Assembly (NCBI GenBank): GCA_037693485.1
Contig: CM075351.1
Coordinates: 157,794,501 to 157,858,500, forward strand
Direction: 5' to 3'
From: Kitagawia praeruptora
Taxonomy: Eukaryota; Streptophyta; Magnoliopsida; Apiales; Apiaceae
Length of the DNA stretch: 64,000 nt
This document shows, piece after piece, positions 20,001-30,215 of the stretch (position 1 is its first letter; each line of letters opens with the position of its first letter). Under the pieces are notes generated by a model, which did no database searches, was not told the DNA's origin, and was given only the letters and a program-made list of their open reading frames with translations. The position numbers and the translations under genes are program-made.

Positions 20001-21483
20001 TACTGATAATAAGACTTGGGATCTTGTTGATTTACCCCAGGGAAGAAAGCCATATCTTGTAAATGGGTTTATAAAACTAAACTTCATGCAGATGGTACAC
20101 TTGAACGTTGCAAAGCACGTCTTGTTGCCAAAGGTTTCACTCAGCAATATGGCATCGATTATGAAGATACTTTTTCTCCTGTTATTAAAATGAGCTAAGT
20201 TCGTTGTTTAATTGCATTGGCAGCCAGTCGACAGTGGCCATTATTCCAACTGGATGTTAACTACGCGTTTTTGCACGGAGATCTTTCTGAAGAAGTCTAT
20301 ATGAAGGTTCCTCCTGGTATCTCTCATAAACCAAATCAAGTTTGTAGACTACGAAAATCTCTATATGGACTGAAACAGGCCTCACGAACTTGGTTTGAGA
20401 AACTTGTCAGTGAACTTATTTCTCTGGGATACTGTCAATCAAAGAACGACTATAGTTTGTTTATCAAAAAGTCTCCCAGTAACATTACTATTGTTGCTGT
20501 GTACGTTGATGATATTATTGTTACTGGAGATTTTCCCACTGAAATTGAGCATCTTAAATCTCATTTAGATCATACTTTTGGTATTAAAGATCTGGGCTTA
20601 CTTCATTATTTTCTAGGCATTGAGGTGGGATATGTTACTAATGGCATTTTGCTTAGTCAAAAGAAGTTTACTGCTGATATTCTCAAGGATTGTGATTGTG
20701 ATCTATCTAAATCTGCAGTAACTCCTCTTCCATTACAGCTCAAATTGTCATCTACATCAGGTTCTTTATACCCTCACCCTGATCACTACCGTTCGCTTGT
20801 GGGAAAACTAAATTATCTCACTAACACACGACCAGATCTTTCATATGCTGTCCAAACTTTAAGCCAATATATGCAACAACCTCGTATTCCACACTATGAG
20901 GCTTTGTGTCATACTTTAAGGTATATTTCTCATACAATTGGCCAAGGTATTCTTCTCTGTGCTACTGATAAACTCACACTTCAGGCTTTTTCAGACTCTG
21001 ATTGGGCATCTTGTATAGATACTAGAAAGTCAGTCACTGGTTATATTATGCTCTTGGGTAATTCTCTCATTTCCTGGAAGTCTAAGAAACAATCAACTGT
21101 TTCACGATCTTCATCTGAGGCAGAATACCGTGCCATGGCTTCTGCAGCATCTGAAGTCACTTGGCTTGTTCGTTTACTAGAAGAACTTGGTGTTTCTTCT
21201 CTTAAACCAGTTACTTTACACTGTGATAACCAATCTGCCTTACATATTGCCAAGAACCCTGTTTTTCATGAACGAACGAAACACATAGAACTTGACTGCC
21301 ATTTTACACGAGACAAGGTTCTTGAAGGTCTTCTCCAATTATCTTATTTGCCTACTACTCATCAGTTAGCTGACATTCTAACCAAGGTGTTACCTGCTCC
21401 ACATTTTCGTGATCTGATATCCAAGCTAGGAATGTCGAAGCCTATACTAACATCTGCTTCTCCATCTCCAAGCTTGAGGGGGG
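17054..21483 (+). pseudogene. C1 copia gag-pol, copy A (two frameshifts and a stop)
   Basis: ATG at 17054 (MANRNNQNQNQNVVQDVNSV). Gag is followed by a zinc knuckle (CTHCKMSGHSIERC, about residue 300), protease (FLDSGATDHIS, about 410), the pre-integrase domain (LWHLRMGHLPFSQLK), an integrase DD35E core (LLHVDVWGP, IRSDNAKEF, YTPQQNGVVERKHRH), RT with YVDDIIV and RNase H (SEAEYRAMA). Defects compared with copies B-D: a one-base deletion near 19184 ends the first frame at 19187-19189; a one-base loss in the C run near 20035 shifts the frame; AGC TAA replaces AGC TCA near 20195. The RT part is open from about 20198 to 21725. One G is also missing from the polypurine tract. Confidence 0.92.
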
Positions 21484-21894
21484 TATTGGTTTATCTCAGC
21501 AAACTAGTTACAGCCAAAGTTGTTGTCAAGATGCAAAGTTGTTGTCAAGATGCAAAGTTGCTGTCAAGGCTCAAGATGCAAAGTTGCTGTCAAGATGCAA
21601 AGTTGCTGTCAAGGCTCAGCCAATGCAAGCATCAAGTTACTGTCAAGTTAGTTAGTGCCAGCTGGACGTGCACTCTACATTCTACACCACAATCTGTTAC
21701 ATTCTGTTATAGATATTTTCTGTAACAAACTTTGTATAAATAGACAGTTAAAGTAGAGAGAAGAGTAGTCATAACAATGAGTTAGTAAGATTTGTATAGA
21801 TTGATTTCTCTTCTTCACAGCAATTGTATACTCAGTTTATTCTTCATCAATGGCGTTTGAGTTTGAGCATTGTGAAAGTTTAGTAAAACTTATA
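21484..21894 (+). repeat. C1 LTR shared by copies A (3') and B (5'), TA...TA ends
   Basis: A 411-bp LTR beginning TATTGGTTTATC and ending AAAACTTATA, with a TATA box (TATAAATA) at 21735-21742. The U3 part has a run of 19-bp repeats (core GTTGCTGTCAAGATGCAAA). Confidence 0.92.
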
Positions 21895-22259
21895 TGGTAT
21901 CAGAGCACCTGGCAATGATTCTTCGTCATCTCCTTTACTTGATTTTGTATAGTTGATCTTCGTCTTCGAGCTTGTTTACTTTCCGCCATTAAAGCTTCAT
22001 TCAAGCTTGTTCGATACAATTTTTATCTCAGGTGTTTTCGATCTTTAATCCTTCGTCTTGCTTATTGTCTAAACTGATTATGTTTTTATTCATCGATCTG
22101 TTCTTGTATGACATTTGATGAATTCATATCCTGTTATGACTTGAAGATCATTCTAGATCTTTTCATCTGAATTAGTACTCGAATTTGTTGTTTACTTCTT
22201 TGATCTTAAAACCAAATCATCTCTTTCATTTCTTGTTTTCGCTATTACTGTCTTGATTC

Positions 22260-24266
22260 ATGGCGAATCGAAACAATCAAAATCAAAACCAGAATGTTGT
22301 TCAAGATGTTAATAGTGTGTACTATATACATCCTTCGGATTCTTCTGCAAATCAGATTGTTTCTGTGAAGTTTAATGGAGAAGGTTTTAATAATTGGAAA
22401 AGGAGCATGATGCTTACTCTGTCGGCCAAGAACAAATTAGGTTTTGTCAATGGTACAATCTGTGTGCCTGAAACTACTTCTGCTCAGTATAAAGCTTGGG
22501 AGCGTTGTAATGACTTAGTAATTTCATGGATTCTTTATAATTTGGATGAAAATATTGCTAGGAGTGTCTTGTTTCTGAAAACAGCAAGAGCTATATGGCA
22601 AGATTTAGAAGATAGATTTGGTTATGCATCAATGCCACAGATATCTTCATTGGAACATAAATTGGCTGAATTGCATCAAGGTGATATGACTGTGTCTGAA
22701 TTTTACACAAAGTTGAAGACTATTTGGGACAGTCTTGATGATACTTATCCATTGCCAACTTGCACTTGTTCTAATTGTACTTGTGATCTTACTGGAAGAA
22801 TTCAAAAAATGCAACAGGAGAAACGTGTGCTTCAATTCTTGATGAAACTGAATGACAGGTTTTCTGCAGTTAGAGGGAGTATCTTGATGATGACACCTCT
22901 GTTAAATGTTACTCAAGCTTATAGATTGGTTGCACAAGAAGAAAATCACAAGGATATGTCTCAGGCTTAAAATGTTTCTTAAAATGATAATCTGGCATTT
23001 GTTGCAAACAGAAGGAGATTTTCAGATGCAAATTCACAAGGAAACAGGTTTCAGACTCAAGGAAACAGATTTCAAGTTCAGAGATCTCAGACTCAGTTTA
23101 ATGCTGGAAATGGAAATGATTACAGGAAGCCTAAAAACAACTACTACTGTACTCATTGCAAGATGAGTGGACATAGCATTGAGAGATGCTTCAAAATTCA
23201 TGGTTTTCCACCTGGTTTCAAAAGCAACAGAGTTTCCAGAGTTGCAGCTTTATCTCAGAATTCTAATACCATGGATGATAACAATGTTGATGATTTTAAT
23301 GATCAAACAACTTCCATGTCTTCACTCTCAAATGATCAGTATAACCAACTGATTGACTTGCTAGCCAAACATAAATTGGTTGAATCTAATCACAATCAGG
23401 ATCAAACTTCTGGACATGCTTTACTTGCAGGTAAAGTGTGTCTCATGTCATCTTTTAATCAGGAATGGTTCTTGGATAGTGGTGCTACTGACCACATCAG
23501 CCCAAACTTGACAGATTTTATCTCTTTTAAAGAGGTTCCAGATACTAATAATTCTATTACTATACCAGATGGCAGCAAAATTTCAGTCCTACATATTGCA
23601 ACAGTTCTTTTAAATGATACCATTACTCTGACAAATGTGTTACATGTACCTGCTTTTCAGTACAGGTTATTGTCTGTTCACAAGCTTTGTCAAGACATGC
23701 AATCTAACATAATTTTTTCTGCTACTCAATGTAAACTTCAGGACCACTTTCAGAAATTGCCTCCTCTTCTTCTTGGTGAATTGCACAAAGGGCTCTACAC
23801 TGTTCCTCATAAAGGCTCACTTCCTGGTGCTAATTTCTTTCATTCTCAAGCTGCTCATCTCAGCATATCTACTGAATCCAAACTCTGGCATTTGCGAATG
23901 GGTCATTTGCCTTTCTCTCAATTGAAGCTACTTAGACCTTCATGTATTGTTAAAGATGATGTTGCAGAAACGATTTGTCAAATTTGTCTTATGGCAAAGA
24001 AAACTCGAAATGTTTTTCCTATAAGTAGTATTAAAACTACTTCTGTTTTACAGCTCTTACATGTGGATGTATGGGGGCCGTATAAAACCTTGAATCATAA
24101 CAAATGTAATCAATTTGTTACCATTGTAGACGATTTCAGTCGGTATACATGGGTTCGTTTGATCAAGTATAAATCAGAGGTCCCTGCAGTGGTGTCTTCT
24201 TTTATTCTTTATGCTGAAAAGCAATTGTCTACCAATGTTCTTAGCATACGTTCAGATAATGCTAAA
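22260..24266 (+). pseudogene. C1 copia gag to integrase start, copy B (5' part)
   Basis: Same frame and domains as copy A from MANRNNQNQ to the integrase IRSDNAK. Two CAA to TAA changes (22968-22970 and 22980-22982) sit in the linker before the zinc knuckle, where other copies read AQNVSQND. A nine-base repeat unit (GGAAATGAT) is missing from the Asn/Gly-rich linker. The frame is otherwise open to 24266, where the SIRE-like element is inserted. Confidence 0.9.
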
Positions 24267-24998
24267 TGTTAGGAATAATTCATAAGTTGTGATGTTAAGA
24301 ATAGAATTTACACATTATACTTCTTGTAATCCTGATCTTATAAAGGATTTAGCACTGTATATAGGTTTTATGTGTAAAACAGTTATCTGTATAGTTTAGT
24401 CAGGAATGAACAGTGTATCGGAGACTACATGTCAGGAACAGAGAGCAAATCCTGATGACGGTCCAATACTGATGGTTGATCAGATACTGATGCAGTGTAC
24501 AGATCCTGATATCAGTCATGTTACTGATGATGTCATTATAGATACTACAGAAACTGGCAAGTGCTATAAAACAGGATCGTTTGTTTAAAGAACAAGCAAG
24601 AAGACATTATGAAGGAAAGAGTTTTCTATTGAAGGAAACTATCGACTAGAAGGCAGAACATTGTCATGTATAGATTATATCTTTCTGTTATTAGTTGATA
24701 GGTAGCATTATAAATACTCTCTCAATATCATTGTAAAGAGCGACGAAGTTGTAAGTTCGAGTGCGTAGCTCTGTATAAGGTTTGTATTCGAGAGTTCGAA
24801 ACAAACAGAAAGATATTTGTATTGTCAGCAGCTGCTAAAGGTATTGTACACCTTTGGTAGAGTTTGTATTTGATCTTATTAATACAAACAAGAGTTTGAT
24901 TCATTCGTTTATTCTTGTTCATATAATCAAGCAAAAATCAGACACGATTATATAACTTGTATTCAACCCCCCCCTTCTACAAGTTATTCGAGTTAACA
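24267..24998 (+). repeat. 5' LTR of the SIRE-like element
   Basis: TG...CA ends. An ORF-free 732-bp repeat with a run of eight Cs near its end. Differs from the 3' LTR by C/T (AGAGCAAAT), A/G (ACAGAAAGA) and G/A (CAGCAGCTG). Confidence 0.95.
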
Positions 24999-25000
24999 AT

Positions 25001-25012
25001 TGGTATCAGAGC
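25001..25012 (+). other. Primer binding site of the SIRE-like element
   Basis: TGGTATCAGAGC two bases after the LTR. Confidence 0.9.
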
Positions 25013-25047
25013 AGGTTGATTTCGAATAATCATAAAGATCTGCAATC

Positions 25048-26598
25048 ATGTCTGGTTACAAGGATGGGAATACTAAAATTCCTATGCTCAAGAGAAACGA
25101 ATATACTCTATGGGAAGTAAAGATGTTGCATCATCTGGAAGCAACAGATCCTGATTATCTTGACAGAATCAGAGATGGACCTTTTGTTCCAACAAAGGTC
25201 GTTGGACAAGCAACTGTTGATGGTGTGGTTGTTCCAGAACATACAGCAGAGAAGCCAAAATCTGAATGGTCAGATAAGGACAAGGAGAATGTTCTCAAAG
25301 ATGCTAAAGTGAGAAACATATTATTCAACAGTCTTGATTCTGTTCTCACTAACTATGTTCTCTCTTGTAAAACTGCTAAGGATATATGGGACAATCTTAA
25401 GGTTCACTGTGAAGGAACTAAGCCTGTCAGGAAGAATATGAGGACATTACTTATACAACAGTATGAGTACTTTGAATCCAAGTCTGGTGAGTCACTTACT
25501 GATACCTTTGATAGGTTTACAAAACTCATCAATGAGATGGCCATGCATGGTAAATATTACGACTTGGAGGACATGAATACAAAGTTCATGAAAGCTTTGC
25601 CTGATTTCTACAATGAGAAGATATCTGCAATTGAGGAAGCTAATGATCTGGATGAGATTTCATTAGAGGCAGTATATGGAAAATTGAGAGCTTATGAACT
25701 TGACAAGCAGCAGAAGAAGAGCAGGAGTGAAGGAAAGATGAAGACTATTGCACTTACTGCTCAATCTGAAGTTAAGAAGCTTCCTGAAGAACAGCATGAA
25801 GAGATTGCTGTAAAAAATTCAAGGAAGAAGAAAAGCAAAGAAAGTTCTGAGTCAGAGACTACTGATATGGACTCTGACAACAATGATTCTGAATCTGAGA
25901 TGCAAGAACTCTTTGCTATGTTTGCTAAAGCTTTCAAGAAAGGAAAATTCAACAGGAGAAGATTTAGCAAAGGACCTTTTCAAAAGAAGGAGGAGAAGAA
26001 GAGTGACAAAAGCAAAAGTACAATTGTCAAGCTTGATAAGGCCAAGATCAAGTGCTTTAACTGCAGCGAGCTTGGACACTTTGCTAGTGAGTGTAAGAAG
26101 CCTAGGAATTCAGGAAAGGGTAATGCACTTATGGTCACACAGAAGGATTGGGCTGATTCCAGTGACTCTGAAGATGAATTGGATTATGACAACATTGCAT
26201 TGATGGCCAATAGTTCAGACAAACCTGGATCTCCAAAGAAAATTTCTCCATCCTCTGTTAAGGGCACAGGAAAGAAGCATTCAATTATCTTGGACAATGG
26301 ATGCTCTGGACATATGACTGGAAAGAAGTCCCTGCTTACAAAGTTTGAGAGGAAAGCTGGCCCAGTAATATCTTTTGGAGATGGCAACAAAGGAGAAACT
26401 CTGGGATATGGCTCAATTGTTTTGGGGAATGTCATCATAGAAAATGTAGCACTGGTTGAAGGCTTGAAACATACTCTTTTAAGCATAAGTCAACTGGGTG
26501 ATAAAGGTTACAAATCAATCTTTGACAGAGAAGGATGCAAAGTCTTGAATATGCAGAATGGAGACATTGTTCTAACTGGTCAAAGACATGGTAACATA
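25048..26598 (+). CDS. SIRE-like gag-protease (5' half of polyprotein; interrupted by CACTA element 2)
   Basis: ATG 25048 (MSGYKDGNTKIPMLKRNEY), 517 codons to the insertion point. The copia gag domain (YTLWEVKMLHHLEATDPDYL; VRKNMRTLLIQQYEYFES) spans about residues 15-220. An acidic/Ser linker and a Lys-rich stretch follow. The zinc knuckle CFNCSELGHFASEC is at about residue 336. The protease active site reads ILDNGCSGHMTG at about 415; Asp-Asn-Gly replaces the commoner Asp-Ser-Gly and may weaken it, although the gypsy copy in this window has the same triplet. The frame is broken only by the CACTA element after GGT AAC ATA. Past that point the sequence reads 17 transposon codons to a stop at 26647-26649. 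Confidence 0.92.
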
Positions 26599-26650
26599 CA
26601 CTACGCCATATATGGGCTATCGTTACATCTTTTTCATGAATGTTGCTAGA

Positions 26651-26782
26651 ATATGTTACCTTAGCATGTTACTTTAGACCTAATATGACATTTTATTTTT
26701 TGTGTTACCTTAGCCACAAACATGATGTTACCTTAGCTTTAAAGTGTTGGATGTTAGCAACATACATGATATGTTACCTTAG
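26651..26782. repeat. Left subterminal repeats of CACTA element 2
   Basis: Copies of ATGTTACCTTAG/ATGTTACTTTAG and close variants. The matching array at the right end (29970-30192) has the motif in both orientations (CTAAGGTAACAT and ATGTTACCTTAG). Confidence 0.8.
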
Positions 26783-27574
26783 ATCATTAATAAACTCAAT
26801 TTCTAATTTTTTAACCAAAAAATTGTTTATTTATTTAAAAATCACATTTACCTTTAAAATATTTCATTTTTATAAAAAAAAATAAGAGTTTACCAATCAA
26901 ATGAATTTTTATTTTTAAATATCAAGGTATTTAATTATTACTTTTAAGGTTCTATTTATTTATTAAATGTAAAATAGATATTTAAAAAAAATAAAAAATA
27001 ACAGAAAAATAATTGTAAAAATCGGAAAAATGAGAATGCACGATTACCATCGAAATTTTTTAGCAACCAATAAGGCACAAAAATATATTTTAAAAAATTA
27101 AAAAAAATGTTAAAAATTATATTTACCATGAAATCAATTTGCTTTAATAAAAATGAAGAGTTTATTAAATTAGTGGGTTATTATTTATAAAAATTAAGAT
27201 ATTTAATCTTTAATATTTCATATTCTCTTTATTTTATTAGATTTAAAATATAATTTTAAAAAATAATTATAGAAATTCTTACAAAAGAAAATACAGAAAT
27301 ATGACATTGGCACAATTACCGGTGAAAATTTGGAGAAAATTTAGAGCGGCCAAAATTCGCGCTCTTTGAAAACTTGATGCCTTAAACGAAAAAGTGAAAT
27401 TTTATTCTCTTATTCTCCTCTCTCGCTTCGCTGCTTTCTCTTTCTCGTTGCTTCTCTCTCTCCCTCTCTCTCATTTTCAACTCTCTCTCACACTCATTCT
27501 TCCTTACTTTTCTTTAATTAGTGCATATTTGGTTCAAATTAGGCCTTCTCAATTGAATATGGCTTCGATTTGAC

Positions 27575-27787
27575 GGTTTGGAGCTTCTTCAAATTAGGGT
27601 TTTTCAAATTAGGGGTTCTTCATTTTGGACTGAATTGATTCGATTTATTCACTTAAACTTTAACTAATAGGGTTTCTTTTCGATGATTTGAGGGTTTGGA
27701 GCTTCTACAAATTAGGGGTTCTTCATTTTGGACTGAATTGATTTGATTTATTCACTTAAACTTTAACTAATAGGGTTTCTTTTCGAT
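27575..27787 (+). repeat. Direct duplication of about 95-110 bp inside CACTA element 2
   Basis: Two tandem copies (27575-27684 and 27693-27787) begin GGTTTGGAGCTTCT and end TTCTTTTCGAT. The first has about 15 extra bases (a repeated TTCAAATTAGG). They lie in a leader-like region rich in TTAGGGTTT. Confidence 0.85.
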
Positions 27788-27799
27788 TTCAGGGCTTTT

Positions 27800-29969
27800 C
27801 TAGTTTGGAATTTGGATTTGGGGCTTTTCCAGTGGATTTGGTTGCAGGTACTAATGTCGGAAATTGAGGCTAAATTTTATCGTTTCTCTTATTTTGAAAG
27901 TTTGCATTTTAATATAAACTTATCTTACATTTTAGTAATGTATATGTAATTTACGATTTTATTTCATTATTGAATGAATGACATAGAGATTGATTGATAT
28001 TTAATTGTTCGATTACCTTAAATCTTGAAGTTCTGGCCCCTGCATGGATGAAGGTTTATTTGGAGCTCCATTTTTCAACCCAACTTAAACCAGGTAATTC
28101 ACTAATTTAACTCTACTAATCACATAATAATTACTTCATTAATCTCACAATTATTTATTTTATTTACACTCTATCATAATTCTCTAACATTGTTTGTGCA
28201 CAAATTAAGTCATAATTCTGTAACAAAGTTTGTGCACAAATTGAGTGTTTATGTATTGAATTCGTGTTGTTTGGTTTGGTTTTTATGTATTTGTTCAATC
28301 AATACTACCTTTGCCTAGCACGGTGGTGGTTGTATATTAGTTAACACAAGCCAAATCTGACTTTACCCAGTGGATTATCAATATAACAAAGTAGTAGTGT
28401 ACATGCCTGAATGGAAAACAATGTTCGGAGACCATGCTTCTGGTTGTGAAGTTTTGCTATATGAACTTGTATTTTTAGTTCAAAGAAATTCCATTGTGGG
28501 ACATGCAGCTGCTTGAGTATTTTCTGAACAGCTGAAATGTGTGCATATGCGGAACGGCGCAAGCAGATGTTAGTCTGGGTTTCAAATTTCTGCAGTATGC
28601 ACACTGCGCAAGGCTTGTTCTGCATGGCAGTTGGCCAGTTGCTACCTGCAAGCTGCAATCTTGTGCAGTGTGTAATACAATTAAAAGTAATAGCACATAC
28701 ACCTGTTTCTTAATTGTTGTTATTATTCTTTTTTGTTTTTGCAATCTTAATTTATTTCCATTCTGGTGTTTATGATTCATAGTTACAGTATAGTTATACC
28801 AATTAAATTGAAATACTTATTATTTTATGAATTATTTTATGAAATTTTATGTAATTCTAACATTTTTATTTCGAAATTTCTTAAAACATATTTTCATTTA
28901 TAACATGGGAATTAAGCTGGTCATATGTGACAGGAACTTGTACTAATCTTTGCTGGGTTCATAACGTGCTTCTAATTTAGTTGATATCTAATTTAGTTGA
29001 TATGGTTCAGGAGTATGGCTGTGAAAGCCGTTATGAAGACAATTTAAGTAAGTTCCAACTCTGAAGGGTTCATACTTAGTAGCTGGCTCTAACTCACTTT
29101 GGACCCAATTACTTTTAAGGGGAAATAAAGGTGTGGTGTAATGGTTATAGTATACTTTATTACTCAATTTCATAACAGTTCTTCTAGATGACAGACCAAC
29201 GATATAGATCATTTTTGGATAATTAGAGTAGACGTAACTGGAATTTTAGATAGTTTACACTTGCTAGCTGTAATGCTTCTTACTCTAGATTCTAATAATT
29301 TTCTATTACAACTGCCTACTGGGCTATTTTTCTTCTCTTTTTAGATTAATGTTATGTAGTGTTGTTAAACTCTTAATAAATCTGCGAGTGCTACATAATG
29401 TTGGAAAGCTCAACCTAAGATGTTCCCAATACGTAAGTCTGACATCTGAAACAAATTTTATTGTCCATTTGCAGGAAGGGACAAAATCCACAAGCTTCTA
29501 CTCGGTCTCACTGTATCATTGTTTAGGTCAACATGTTTATACGGATTTCCTTTCCTTGCCAGCTGCACATCTTATGATCCTCCCTTCATGGCAGCCCAAC
29601 TACTGGATGTGTATGGAACTTCAAGTAATTCAACTGGCCAAGTGGGCACTACAATGACCTGGCCACTCTCCTTCACCCTCTTTTTTATAAGTGAACGAGC
29701 AGTATTGTTTTGGATTATGAATTATGTAATGTGTTGGATTTGTAATGAACAGGATATTTAAGTTGGGATGTATAATATGTATGTGCAGTTTCTTCAATTT
29801 TTTCTGGAAAAGATGTTACATTAGCTAATGGAAATGTTGCTATATTAAAGTTAATGCAACAAAAAAAATGTAGCACTAGGTCAAATAATGTTGCCAACAA
29901 AAGGGGCTCAAAAAGTGGGGCTCATAGTGGGTCTTATAGTGGTTCCCACTATTTTTAAAAAAAATCTAG
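27800..29969. other. Interior of CACTA element 2, no gene recognised
   Basis: Only short open stretches are present, for example 28539-28775 and 29519-29761 on the plus strand. Some have a coding-like look (LASCTSYDPPFMAAQLLDVY) but none match a family I know. This may be captured host DNA. Confidence 0.4.
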
Positions 29970-30192
29970 GTCTCTAAGGTAACATATATATTAAGTTGCT
30001 GTAGTCCTCATTTTTGTTGCTATAGCTAGCTACGGTAACATAAAATTGCATGTTACCTTAGGAATCAAGAATGTTACCTTAGACACCTAAGGCAACATGC
30101 TGAGAGCTATCACCAGAAAAATGTTACCTTAGCTACTTTATGGGCCTAAGGTAACATATAATGTATCTGCTGTAACACTTTTTTTATGTTAC
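29970..30192. repeat. Right subterminal repeats of CACTA element 2
   Basis: Seven or more copies of ATGTTACCTTAG or its reverse complement just inside the right end. Confidence 0.8.
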
Positions 30193-30215
30193 CGTAGGCT
30201 GTTTATGGTGTAGTG

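Larger units (their letters stand above)
16688..21894 (+). mobile_element. C1 copia copy A (no 5' LTR; 3' LTR shared with copy B)
   Basis: Primer site TGGTATCAGAGCACC at 16688, a 366-bp leader, gag-pol from 17054, a polypurine tract (GAGGGGGG) and an LTR at 21484-21894. The 5' LTR is missing. The LTR is followed without a gap by the primer site of copy B, giving interior-LTR-interior order. Confidence 0.88.
26599..30215. mobile_element. CACTA DNA transposon 2 inserted in the SIRE-like polyprotein, TSD ATA
   Basis: The left end is CACTACGCCATATATGGGCT; the right end, reverse complemented, is CACTACACCATAAACAGCC. ATA flanks both sides (26596-26598 and 30216-30218). Subterminal repeats of ATGTTACCTTAG occur in both orientations near the ends. 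No transposase frame is present in the 3617 bp, so it is probably non-autonomous. The interior includes a CT-rich, TTAGGGTTT-rich stretch (about 27360-27850) like a plant promoter/5' UTR and several short open stretches I cannot assign. Confidence 0.92.

Noticed and set aside
21500..21725. Short ORFs with KLLSRCKVAVKAQ or QSCCQDAKLLSR repeats, here and in the other C1 LTRs
   Set aside because: Translations of the 19-bp repeats of the LTR; counted only as the read-through tail of pol, not as genes.
24406..24588. ORF MNSVSETTCQEQ in the SIRE-like LTR, repeated at 38038
   Set aside because: Present only because the LTR is duplicated; 60 codons with no motif, no support as a gene.
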